Positions 1 to 6,123 of a DNA stretch of 51,197 nt are shown here, in pieces (the stretch's first letter is position 1; the number at the start of each line of letters is the position of its first letter). The position numbers and the translations under genes are program-made. Origin of the DNA: Alphaproteobacteria bacterium (lineage in GTDB: Bacteria; Pseudomonadota; Alphaproteobacteria; JAJFIK01); NCBI GenBank assembly GCA_021774965.1, contig JAJFIL010000055.1:1-51197 (forward strand), written 5' to 3'. Under the pieces are notes generated by a model, which had not been told where the DNA came from, did not search any database, and saw nothing but the letters and a program-made list of their open reading frames with translations.

Positions 1-360
1 GAAATGGTGCGCATGGGGGCATTGCGCCGTCATGATGTGCCTTTGGCTCTGCACTCAGATCTCACCATGGCGCCAGCGCAACCGCTTTATCTCGCCTGGA
101 TTGCGGTCAATCGCATGAACATGGAAGGCAATCTGATGGCCCCCGATGAGCGGCTGAGTATGGAAGACGCCATGCGCGCCATAACCATTGATGCGGCGCT
201 CATTCTGGGCTTGGAAGAAGAAGTCGGCTCCATTACGCCGGGCAAACGGGCGGACTTTGCCGTGCTGGCGGAAAGCCCATTTGAGATTGACCCCGAACAG
301 CTGCGCGACATTCCCATTCGCGGCGTGGTTTTTGAGGGTGAGTTCTTTTCCGTAGAATGA
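1..360 (+). CDS. Amidohydrolase family protein, C-terminal part (cut by window start)
   Basis: Only the last 119 residues are present; the reading frame is open at base 1. The fragment shows the C-terminal end of an amidohydrolase of the Amidohydro_3 (YtcJ-like) type. It has the short HSD motif (HSDLTMAP) whose Asp is a metal or catalytic ligand in this superfamily, then the ending typical of the metal-dependent hydrolase fold (GSITPGKRADFAVL followed by a V-x-F-E-G-E beta strand). The substrate cannot be told from this part. In the family these enzymes hydrolyse amides or cyclic amides in the cytoplasm or periplasm. It ends 490 bases before the outer-membrane protein start and no clear terminator follows. 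The family is well supported; the subfamily is a guess. Confidence 0.8.
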   Translation, partial: EMVRMGALRRHDVPLALHSDLTMAPAQPLYLAWIAVNRMNMEGNLMAPDERLSMEDAMRAITIDAALILGLEEEVGSITPGKRADFAVLAESPFEIDPEQLRDIPIRGVVFEGEFFSVE

Positions 361-850
361 ACCGTGGTCCGCAGAGTAAGCCGCGGCGGGTGATGAACAA
401 ATTGCTTTGATCCCCAGGCCTTTTGCCGCACCCGGCGGAATTCGGCAGATGCATCGCTCTTTGAGCTTATACAGGTCAGTAGAATCGTGCTGTTTATCAG
501 TCAATCGGATCTGTATGCCAGATGGCAGGTCGATCTGAGCAATCAGCTTAGAGAGCAACAAGCTCCGGGCTGCAGTTGTTGCGTAAGGGGTCGCTAGATC
601 CTCTTTCCTTGATGGATATCAATTTAAGGTGGGAATAAATTGGGCTGCTTAGTCTCCATTTGGGTATGGAGATGTAGTCGTTTTTGGGTGGGCAGGGCGA
701 GTTCTTATCCCCCTCAATTGTTTCTTCGTTTCCCCTTTCCGGTTTGATCAAGATCAAGGTTTCATTGTTCATTGTGGGGAAAGTGTCCCCATCAAAAAAC
801 CGGCTCACAGCATTTAATGGCCCGTGGGCAATATAGAGTGGGATGTACAG
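361..850. other. Intergenic region upstream of the outer-membrane protein gene
   Basis: No convincing gene was found in these 490 bases; open frames on either strand have no family resemblance. The second half is AT-richer and contains an FNR/FixK box (744-757). It also contains a small hairpin at 775-791 with arms TGGGGA/TCCCCA around a 5-nt loop. The likely content is the promoter and leader of the gene starting at 851. Confidence 0.5.
744..757. promoter_or_regulatory. FNR/FixK-type binding site
   Basis: The sequence TTGATCAAGATCAA is an exact match to the FNR/FixK consensus TTGAT-N4-ATCAA. It lies about 100 bases before the start codon of the outer-membrane protein at 851. If the site is centred near -41.5, transcription would begin near 792 and give a leader of about 60 bases. 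This suggests oxygen-dependent control of the channel gene. The match is direct; the function is inferred. Confidence 0.55.
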
Positions 851-2110
851 ATGAATTTCCTCCGGACCATGGCAGTTGGCCTTTTGGCAAGCACTTGCCT
901 TTTTGCCCCTCACGCCTATGCAGACGATGACGCTGATAGCGGCGCTCCGTTGAGCTTTGAAGACGCCCTTGGCGCAGGTGAGCTTTCTGCAAGCCTTAGA
1001 TACCGCTATGCGCATATCGATCAGGATGGCTTTGCCAACGATGCACGGGCATCAACCTATCAATTGATGCTGGGCTACCAGACCGGCGAGTGGATGGGCC
1101 TCAGCGCCATGGGCCAGTTGCGCCACGTGGGCGTGTTCGGCTCTGAACGCTACAACAGCACGACAAACGGCTTGGTGCAGTACCCTGTAGAGGCTGATCC
1201 GGAAGCCACCGAAGTTGATCAGCTTTATGTCCGCTATTCAGGTCTTCCTCATCTGAGCATAACGGTCGGTCGGCGCAAGTTGAACTGGGGCAATCAACGG
1301 TTTGTCAGCCCTCTTGGATGGCGCCAAAACAATCGCTCCTTTGACGGGATCGTTGTTGAGTCAACGCCGGTCAATGATCTTTCCTTCCGCTATGCTTATT
1401 CGATTGGTGTCAATCGTGCGTTCACGGACGATTCTCCCGTGGGCAATTTTGAAGGTGATTTCCATCTCTTCAATGCAGTTTATGGCGGTTTGGATTTTGG
1501 CACGCTCACGGGTTACGCCTATGTGAACGATTTTGATGATGCCTTTGCTCTTGGTCTGTCTTCGCAGACCTATGGTGCAAACTTCACCGGCAGCTCTACA
1601 ATCGAAGACATGACCCTTGGGTTAGTTCTCGAATACGCTTATCAGTCGGATTATGGCAATCATCCTTCCAGCTATGACGCGTATTACTTCCGGGTGGAAC
1701 CTTCGGTATCCTTCCAGGGTCTGACCCTGAAGGGTGGTCTGGAAATTCTGGATGGCGACGGCTCTAATTCCTTTAAAACGCCGTTTGCCCTGTTGCATGC
1801 CTATAACGGTTGGGCTGATCAGTTCCTGGCCACGCCCGGCAATGGTTTACAGGATGTCTATGGATCCGCTTCCTATCGCTTTGGCAGCCAAAACACACCT
1901 GAGTTTCTTGATGGCGTGCGGGTGACCGTTGCTTATCATGACTTCCAGGCCGAGGATGTTTCCATGGACTACGGCACGGAATGGGATGGTGCCGTGATCG
2001 TTCCCTTCGGAAGCCACGTTACAGCAGGCCTGAAATTCGCCAGCTATGAAGCAGACATGTTCAAGGTAGATTCTGAAAAAGTCTGGTTCTTCTTCACTGT
2101 TCGCTACTAG
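851..2110 (+). CDS. Outer-membrane beta-barrel protein, alginate-export/porin-like
   Basis: A 419-residue protein with a clear Sec signal peptide (residues 1-24, cleavage after AYA before DDD). The rest alternates aromatic and polar residues as in a beta-barrel and ends in a terminal aromatic strand (FFFTVRY), the usual outer-membrane assembly signal. The VGRRKLNWGNQRFV segment and overall pattern resemble the alginate-export (AlgE-like, PF13372) barrel family. These form anion-selective channels for uronate polymers or other solutes. The start was placed at 851, not at an in-frame GTG or ATG further upstream, because the signal peptide begins here. It is a single gene with its own terminator at 2143. 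A FNR/FixK box upstream suggests induction by low oxygen. The substrate is unknown. Confidence 0.75.
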   Translation: MNFLRTMAVGLLASTCLFAPHAYADDDADSGAPLSFEDALGAGELSASLRYRYAHIDQDGFANDARASTYQLMLGYQTGEWMGLSAMGQLRHVGVFGSERYNSTTNGLVQYPVEADPEATEVDQLYVRYSGLPHLSITVGRRKLNWGNQRFVSPLGWRQNNRSFDGIVVESTPVNDLSFRYAYSIGVNRAFTDDSPVGNFEGDFHLFNAVYGGLDFGTLTGYAYVNDFDDAFALGLSSQTYGANFTGSSTIEDMTLGLVLEYAYQSDYGNHPSSYDAYYFRVEPSVSFQGLTLKGGLEILDGDGSNSFKTPFALLHAYNGWADQFLATPGNGLQDVYGSASYRFGSQNTPEFLDGVRVTVAYHDFQAEDVSMDYGTEWDGAVIVPFGSHVTAGLKFASYEADMFKVDSEKVWFFFTVRY

Positions 2111-2142
2111 GCGCAAAGCCCAGTATTCAAAGAATACGCAAG

Positions 2143-2176
2143 CAGCCTCCCACGGTAAGTGGGGGGCTGTTTTTGT
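2143..2176 (+). terminator. Rho-independent terminator after the outer-membrane protein gene
   Basis: An 11-bp stem (left arm CAGCCTCCCAC, right arm GTGGGGGGCTG, one G-T wobble) with a 5-base loop is followed by a T-rich run. It begins 32 bases after the stop codon. Confidence 0.85.
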
Positions 2177-2211
2177 TTGTGCTTTGCAATTTTCCAGTAA
2201 TCAAGATCAAT

Positions 2212-2790
2212 CTACTTTGTTATACAATTCTCAAGAACCCACTCAATGCGCTGCTCTCTCGTTTCAACATGCGTTGGGATGACATGTACCTTGTTTGTCG
2301 GGAGCCATTGAAATGCCAGTCCGATCAATGCGTTGTGATTGCGCCACATTTCCCAGATCCGGGCTGGTTTGCCGAAGTAATTTACGCTACCCAATTCGGG
2401 TGATGGGCCAGGCGGAAAAACCAATGCGTCGTAGTGCGGAGACTGCTTTTTACACAGGGAAATGAAATCCTGTGACTCTTTTGGATAACGAAGCGGCAAC
2501 CCACGTATGAGCCATGAATAGGCTAAATCGATAGGACAACGATCACTGACAAAGCCATTTGATAATGTTGCTTCCCGATGGGACTTAGCCTCCAAAATTG
2601 CAGCAAATCTCTTCATTTCCTGAAGGGGAGTAAGATGCGGGCTAACCTCAAACGGAGACCCCAGAAACTCCGGAATAACTTGCAACTTCAGGGTTTTGGC
2701 CAGGTCTTTTGCTAGGGTTGTTTTGCCACAATTTGATGCTCCGGTTACAGCCAAGCGCATTTCAGCCGCCTCAGTTATTTGCTTCGACAT
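2212..2790 (-). CDS. AAA-family P-loop ATPase, NadR/AAA_28-like
   Basis: A 192-residue protein beginning with a strand and a Walker A loop (GASNCGKTT, about residues 17-25), followed by an ELxxP-like region (VIPEFLGSPFE). This layout is typical of small nucleoside- or NAD-related kinases of the AAA_28 (NadR C-terminal-like) group. A DRCPIDLAYSW segment fits the Walker B / LID region of thymidylate-kinase-like folds. An ATG at 2790 is preceded by AGGA at good spacing; a longer in-frame version up to 2874 lacks this. The substrate cannot be deduced. It lies alone on the minus strand, converging with the outer-membrane protein gene, in an AT-richer area suggestive of acquired DNA. Confidence 0.6.
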   Translation of the reverse strand: MSKQITEAAEMRLAVTGASNCGKTTLAKDLAKTLKLQVIPEFLGSPFEVSPHLTPLQEMKRFAAILEAKSHREATLSNGFVSDRCPIDLAYSWLIRGLPLRYPKESQDFISLCKKQSPHYDALVFPPGPSPELGSVNYFGKPARIWEMWRNHNALIGLAFQWLPTNKVHVIPTHVETREQRIEWVLENCITK

Positions 2791-2857
2791 TATCAGTCCT
2801 AGTCGCAGTGCCGTTCGGAAGCTAGCCCGTTCTTTTCTTGAGCTCGAGAAATTAAAA

Positions 2858-3109
2858 TCACGCTGCAACAGCAATTGAGTGAATCAATTGGGCCGTGAAC
2901 GTAAATTCAGACTTCAAAACGGAAATGCAGTCTTTGGAAATATCAACGATCTGTTTGTATGCGTCCGCGTCTTGATGGAACGGCATATCCAATCTGGCGC
3001 TTGCCCCCAGCGAGTTAGCGGCGGGGTGCATTACATTGTGCGCATTGACGCAATTTGAGGAACCGCTAAGAGGCAATGTGGTAGCCCCCAAGAGAAACGG
3101 TAATGTCAT
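2858..3109 (-). CDS. Possible small hypothetical protein
   Basis: An open frame of 83 codons starts 4 bases after the stop of the secreted protein encoded by 3114-3488, in the same direction. No family is recognised, there is no good ribosome-binding site before the ATG at 3109, and no transmembrane segment is evident. It is included only because it fills the gap between two same-strand genes. It may be non-coding. Confidence 0.22.
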   Translation of the reverse strand: MTLPFLLGATTLPLSGSSNCVNAHNVMHPAANSLGASARLDMPFHQDADAYKQIVDISKDCISVLKSEFTFTAQLIHSIAVAA

Positions 3110-3113
3110 GCCA

Positions 3114-3488
3114 TCATCTGAAAAGTTCCATATGGTCGATAAGAATCTCACGACCGCGCTCAGTTTCCTCGGCTCTTTCTTCTTCTGTCATACAGACCCG
3201 TCTTCGGATGTGTGAGCCGGTAACCTGACGAGAACGGCAGATAACCTCACCACTAGATCCATCGGAATTTTGTGCTCGGCTTGCCTGGCGGGTGCTACCT
3301 GCTTCGGCCATGCAATGACCGGGTATAGGGTCTCTGCCGACCACAATGTCACGGCAAATCACCTCGCTATCATCGGGTTCTGTTTGCGCTTGTTCTTCCT
3401 CAACAGGCACATCGTCTGCCATGGTTGGAAGCGTAAGAACCAACAAAGCAGCGATGCCGAATAGAGCTGGATTTAACCGCTTCATCAT
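3114..3488 (-). CDS. Secreted hypothetical protein with two cysteine-pair repeats
   Basis: A 124-residue protein with a signal peptide (residues 1-24, LPTMA before DDVP), so probably periplasmic. An acidic linker is followed by two imperfect copies of a short repeat, residues 42-60 and 81-100. Each begins EVICR and ends with Cys-Met, with cysteines at 45/59 and 84/99. Paired cysteines in an exported protein suggest a disulfide within each repeat. The C-terminus is charged and probably helical (TEEERAEETERGREIL). GAGGGG lies about 9 bases before the tandem ATG-ATG start. Similar short secreted proteins with a C-R-x-V-T-G-S-x-[IL]-R-x-x-x-C-M-T element occur in alphaproteobacteria; their function is unknown to me. 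Confidence 0.55.
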   Translation of the reverse strand: MMKRLNPALFGIAALLVLTLPTMADDVPVEEEQAQTEPDDSEVICRDIVVGRDPIPGHCMAEAGSTRQASRAQNSDGSSGEVICRSRQVTGSHIRRRVCMTEEERAEETERGREILIDHMELFR

Positions 3489-3596
3489 AAGCTGTGTTCC
3501 CCTCGCAACCTATCCTATTGCGAGTACTCTATTGGTTTTGTGAATATTGTCAATTTTCCGCAACAAACAGTTGAGACACAGAGATAGCAGTTGGGG

Positions 3597-3712
3597 TGGT
3601 GGAGCCGGGGGGAGAGACATCGAACCCATTGGTTGCCAAAACAATGGGTTCGCGAGCCCCCCTTGCGCCATTGCGCATATTGACGGGCGCCGGGCGGTTA
3701 GCCCGCCCTTTT
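3597..3712 (-). repeat. Palindromic intergenic block with tRNA-3'-end-like tail
   Basis: Read on the minus strand, this block ends in CGGCTCCACCA, identical to the last 11 bases of the tRNA-Ala gene at 5339-5414. It carries TTCGAT as in a T-loop, but with extra bases. Just inside is a perfect 11-bp inverted repeat (3621-3631 with 3642-3652, arms CGAACCCATTG/CAATGGGTTCG, 10-base loop), enclosed by runs of G6 and C6. Further on are a TGCGC-CATT-GCGCA hairpin (3664-3677) and a GGGCGG/CCGCCC hairpin (3692-3708) followed by TTTT on the plus strand, which could act as a terminator. No protein-coding gene is supported here. It looks like a decayed tRNA-derived or REP-like mobile repeat. Confidence 0.5.
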
Positions 3713-3750
3713 GGAGCCATGAGCAAAGCGAATTGGCGTGAAACGATAGA

Positions 3751-3780
3751 TGGTGGACCTGACAGGAGAAACATCGAACC
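3751..3780 (-). repeat. Second tRNA-3'-end-like fragment
   Basis: On the minus strand this reads GGTTCGATGTTTCTCC, then a short segment, then AGGTCCACCA. That is the T-loop and CCA-ending 3' tail of a tRNA with an insertion. The same TTCGATGT-TCTCC core occurs in the copy at 3597-3627, in the same orientation 154 bases away. There is no cloverleaf, so it is not a functional tRNA. Confidence 0.45.
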
Positions 3781-3897
3781 AATTGCTCGATATTTTAGAG
3801 GAATGGAACAGGGTTCTTCAGCATACGTCGCTTGGGTCAAATGACCCACCCGATCTGAACATTTGACCAGAGGTTACATCTTCCATATGAAATAGTG

Positions 3898-3976
3898 AAT
3901 TTCACGGTGTATAAAATAGTAATTACACGGTATTAATAATTGCAATTACACGGGTAATTAAGTTATAATTACACGG
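3898..3976 (+). repeat. Four direct repeats phased at exactly 23 bp
   Basis: The decamer AATTACACGG starts at 3921, 3944 and 3967, and a variant AATTTCACGG starts at 3898. The step is 23 bp each time, close to two helical turns. The stretch between copies is AT-rich and partly conserved (AATAGT before the first two). The array ends 46 bases before the DUF4143 ATPase start and overlaps its promoter. This arrangement is typical of an operator or iteron bound cooperatively by one protein. Confidence 0.75.
3940..3969 (+). promoter_or_regulatory. Sigma-70-type promoter of the DUF4143 ATPase gene
   Basis: A perfect -10 hexamer TATAAT (3964-3969) lies 18 bases after TTGCAA (3940-3945, four of six matches to TTGACA). 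Repeat 3 overlaps the -35 and repeat 4 overlaps the -10, so anything binding the repeats should block RNA polymerase. The predicted start of transcription is near 3976. Confidence 0.6.
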
Positions 3977-4021
3977 GGATTGCAGAGCCCCGCATTCCAC
4001 CACACACGAATAAGGAGACAC

Positions 4022-5251
4022 ATGAAAAAGCACATCAACCGTTGGCAAAAAACTCGATTGGAGGAGGCCTTGGCGGAGCGCCGCGTTGTCCTTCTCTCCG
4101 GGCCGCGGCAATGCGGCAAGACCACGCTTGCGCTCCAGCTTCAAACAGCCGATGTCGAATATCGCACTTTGGATGATCAAAACTTTCTGCAAGCCGCATT
4201 GGCTGATCCGCAAAGCTTCGTTCGGCACAAAGGGACCACGCTCATAATCGATGAGATCCAGCGTGCGCCAGATCTTCTTCCGGCGATCAAAATGGCGGTT
4301 GATCAGGATACGGCCACGGGGCAATACCTTCTCACTGGTTCAGCAAACATCAATGCGATTCCTACAGCCAAAGAATCCCTTGCAGGAAGGGTTGCTAAAG
4401 TCCGGCTCCGGCCTTTGGCGGAAGGTGAGCTCAACGGTTCCACACCCGATTTTCTTGCCCGCGCCTTTGAAGGTGAATTTGATGGATCTATCACAGAGGG
4501 CAATCGCGACACACTTCTTGAGTTGGGTTTTCGCGGTGGTTACCCCGAAGCAATTGAGATGTCCTCACGCGCCCGCACAAGTTGGTATCGCGACTATGTC
4601 AGCGCTTTACTGGAACGTGATCTGCAAGATATAGCGCGCGTTCATCGCATAGACGCCATGCGAAAACTGGTTGAGGTTCTTGCCGCCTGGTCCTCGAAAT
4701 ACATGGATATTGCCAACATCACGTCAAAGCTGTCGATCAAACGACCCACTGTAGAGGTCTACATCAATGCGCTTGAAGCGCTTTACATCGCAGAGCGCGT
4801 GCCGCCGTGGACCAAAACAGATTACCAGCGCGTTGGTACCAAGGATAAACTTTTCATGACGGATTGCGGTATGATGGCCGCAATTTTGAATTGGCAGATT
4901 GATCAGGTTCGCTTTGATGCAGACCGGTCCGGCAAGCTCATAGAAACGTTAGCCTTCAACGAACTAAAGGCTCATGTGGATAATTCAGACATCTACAAAC
5001 TTTATCATTATCGGGATTGGGAACAGCGGGAAATAGATTTTCTAATCGAGCGCAATACCGATAGTGCGCTTCTTGGCATCGAGGTCAAAGCCTCTGAAAC
5101 AATAGGCAAGGGTGATTTTAAACATCTCGCGTGGTTCCGCGACAACCTTGCATCGGAATGTTCTTTCAAAGGCATCATTCTCTATTCTGGAACACACACA
5201 TTGAGTTTTGGAGAAAACCTGTGGGCAGTGCCATTTGGTGCGTTGTGGTAA
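4022..5251 (+). CDS. DUF4143 / AAA_14 family ATPase
   Basis: A 409-residue protein of the AAA_14 plus DUF4143 architecture. The N-terminal P-loop has Walker A GPRQCGKT (about residues 27-34), Walker B LIIDEIQRAP and the LLTGSAN sensor. A middle winged-helix-like segment includes YMDIANITSKLSIKRPTVEVYI. The C-terminal part (EREIDFLIE-like, then GIEVKAS) resembles a PD-(D/E)XK nuclease core. Family members are widespread, often laterally transferred, and of unknown role; DNA binding is likely. The start is the ATG at 4022 with AAGGAG 5 bases upstream; an in-frame TTG at 3980 lies in the promoter repeats. It is a lone gene between tRNA-like debris and tRNA-Ala, consistent with a small transferred cassette that regulates itself through the phased repeats. 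Confidence 0.88.
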   Translation: MKKHINRWQKTRLEEALAERRVVLLSGPRQCGKTTLALQLQTADVEYRTLDDQNFLQAALADPQSFVRHKGTTLIIDEIQRAPDLLPAIKMAVDQDTATGQYLLTGSANINAIPTAKESLAGRVAKVRLRPLAEGELNGSTPDFLARAFEGEFDGSITEGNRDTLLELGFRGGYPEAIEMSSRARTSWYRDYVSALLERDLQDIARVHRIDAMRKLVEVLAAWSSKYMDIANITSKLSIKRPTVEVYINALEALYIAERVPPWTKTDYQRVGTKDKLFMTDCGMMAAILNWQIDQVRFDADRSGKLIETLAFNELKAHVDNSDIYKLYHYRDWEQREIDFLIERNTDSALLGIEVKASETIGKGDFKHLAWFRDNLASECSFKGIILYSGTHTLSFGENLWAVPFGALW

Positions 5252-5300
5252 GCGGAATTGAACCGCAAATCTTGCGATTTCAATGACTTGGCCTACCACC
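5245..5300 (-). other. tRNA-like three-arm element
   Basis: On the minus strand the ends pair as an acceptor-like stem (GTGGTA with TACCAC). The 3' part is a T-arm with the canonical loop context (GCGG-TTCAATT-CCGC, matching GGTTCRANTCC). The middle folds as one arm (CAAGTC with GATTTG, 13-base loop). At 56 bases with only three stems it is too short for an elongator tRNA and has no proper 7-base anticodon loop. It overlaps the last bases of the DUF4143 gene and lies 38 bases downstream of tRNA-Ala. It may be a tRNA remnant, a processed leader of the tRNA transcript, or an attachment-site scar. Confidence 0.35.
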
Positions 5301-5338
5301 AAATTTGAGAGCACTGCTAACCCATTGAAATAGTTGAA

Positions 5339-5414
5339 TGGTGGAGCCGAGGGGAATCGAACCCCTGACCTCTACACTGCCAGTGTAGCGCTCTCCCAAC
5401 TGAGCTACGGCCCC
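5339..5414 (-). tRNA. tRNA-Ala (anticodon GGC)
   Basis: A 76-base cloverleaf on the minus strand starts GGGGCCG and ends CGGCTCC-A-CCA, with the CCA encoded. The acceptor is 7 bp with one G-T pair, the D-arm contains AGCTCAGTTGGGAGAGC, the anticodon stem CTACA/TGTAG encloses a loop with GGC, and the T-arm contains GGTTCGATTCC. GGC reads the GCC and GCU alanine codons. It sits between the DUF4143 gene and the FYDLN gene. Its 3' tail recurs in the debris at 3597. Confidence 0.96.
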
Positions 5415-5466
5415 TTACCAAATGGTTTGCCGTATTTGGGAATACGGCAATCAGTTCGACTTCAGA

Positions 5467-5964
5467 CTATTTGGCGTCTTCTTCGTCGTCATCTTCCACT
5501 TCGGGAAGGTCTTCGCCATCCAATGCCTTGAGGATGGCATCGTCCTCATCATCATCAGCGTTTTCTTCTGCGAGGATGTCTTTGTTTTCGTCAACAACCG
5601 TTAGGTTATCTTCAAGCGGTGTATCGGCGTTGGCCTTGGGCTCGTCGTCGCCGTCTTCATCTTCGCCATCCGCGACAAGGACGGGATTTTCGAGATCAAT
5701 TTCCTTGATCTCGTTTTCATCATCACCGTCGGTGTTTTCTGCCTCATCGACTTCTGCCAGCTCAGCTTCTTCTTTTTCTTCGGCTGTTGGCTCTTTTGGA
5801 GCCTCTTCAACTTTGGCAGCGCGTTGACGGCGCGGCTTCAAAAGCACTTCCGGCTCGAACTGCTCTCCGCATTTCGGACATTGGACAGGCTGTCTACTGA
5901 GATCATAAAAGCGCGCTGCACAGGCAGGGCAATTGCGCTTGGTCCCAAGCTCGGGCTTCGCCAC
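5467..5964 (-). CDS. TIGR02300 / FYDLN-acid family protein
   Basis: A 165-residue protein with an N-terminal zinc-ribbon-like motif: cysteines at 12 and 15, the family signature FYDL (19-22), then cysteines at 29 and 32. A basic stretch follows, and then about 110 residues so rich in Asp and Glu that the C-terminus must be disordered and strongly acidic. This is the alphaproteobacterial FYDLN-acid family (PF09538), of unknown function. The start is a GTG at 5964 with GAGGT 6 bases ahead; there is no in-frame ATG nearby. It is divergent from aroA and close to tRNA-Ala, an arrangement seen in other alphaproteobacteria. Its low-complexity sequence also opens a spurious serine-rich frame on the other strand. 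Confidence 0.9.
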   Translation of the reverse strand: MAKPELGTKRNCPACAARFYDLSRQPVQCPKCGEQFEPEVLLKPRRQRAAKVEEAPKEPTAEEKEEAELAEVDEAENTDGDDENEIKEIDLENPVLVADGEDEDGDDEPKANADTPLEDNLTVVDENKDILAEENADDDEDDAILKALDGEDLPEVEDDDEEDAK

Positions 5965-6123
5965 GGCATTACCTCATTGATACTGAGAATCGAGAAATTC
6001 GGTTGGGTCAAATGCCATGATTAGGGAGCGCTGTCAAAGCTAAATGCGGAATTATTCGCCGCACCCCTGCCAGGGGCTTGGATAAGGGTTTGCATCCCTG
6101 TTATCTCGGTGCGAAAACGGGCC

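Noticed and set aside
548-1015. Minus-strand frame covering the outer-membrane protein promoter and signal peptide
   Set aside because: No family match, and it overlaps a well-supported gene and its regulatory site.
2200-2210. ATCAAGATCAA repeating the core of the FNR box after the outer-membrane protein gene
   Set aside because: It lacks the TTGAT half, lies downstream of a terminator and faces no start codon.
2173-2403. Plus-strand frame after the first terminator
   Set aside because: It lies opposite the P-loop ATPase gene, which has clear motifs.
3596-3844. Plus-strand 82-codon frame in the tRNA-like block
   Set aside because: The sequence is explained by palindromes and tRNA-like fragments; its peptide has the look of repeat-derived spurious ORFs.
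5334-5531. Plus-strand frame across tRNA-Ala with GNRTPDL and LSQLSYGP
   Set aside because: It is the translation of the antisense of the tRNA; such spurious peptides are common in automated annotation.
5471-5827. Serine-rich plus-strand frame
   Set aside because: It is the complement of the Asp/Glu-rich tail of the FYDLN gene.
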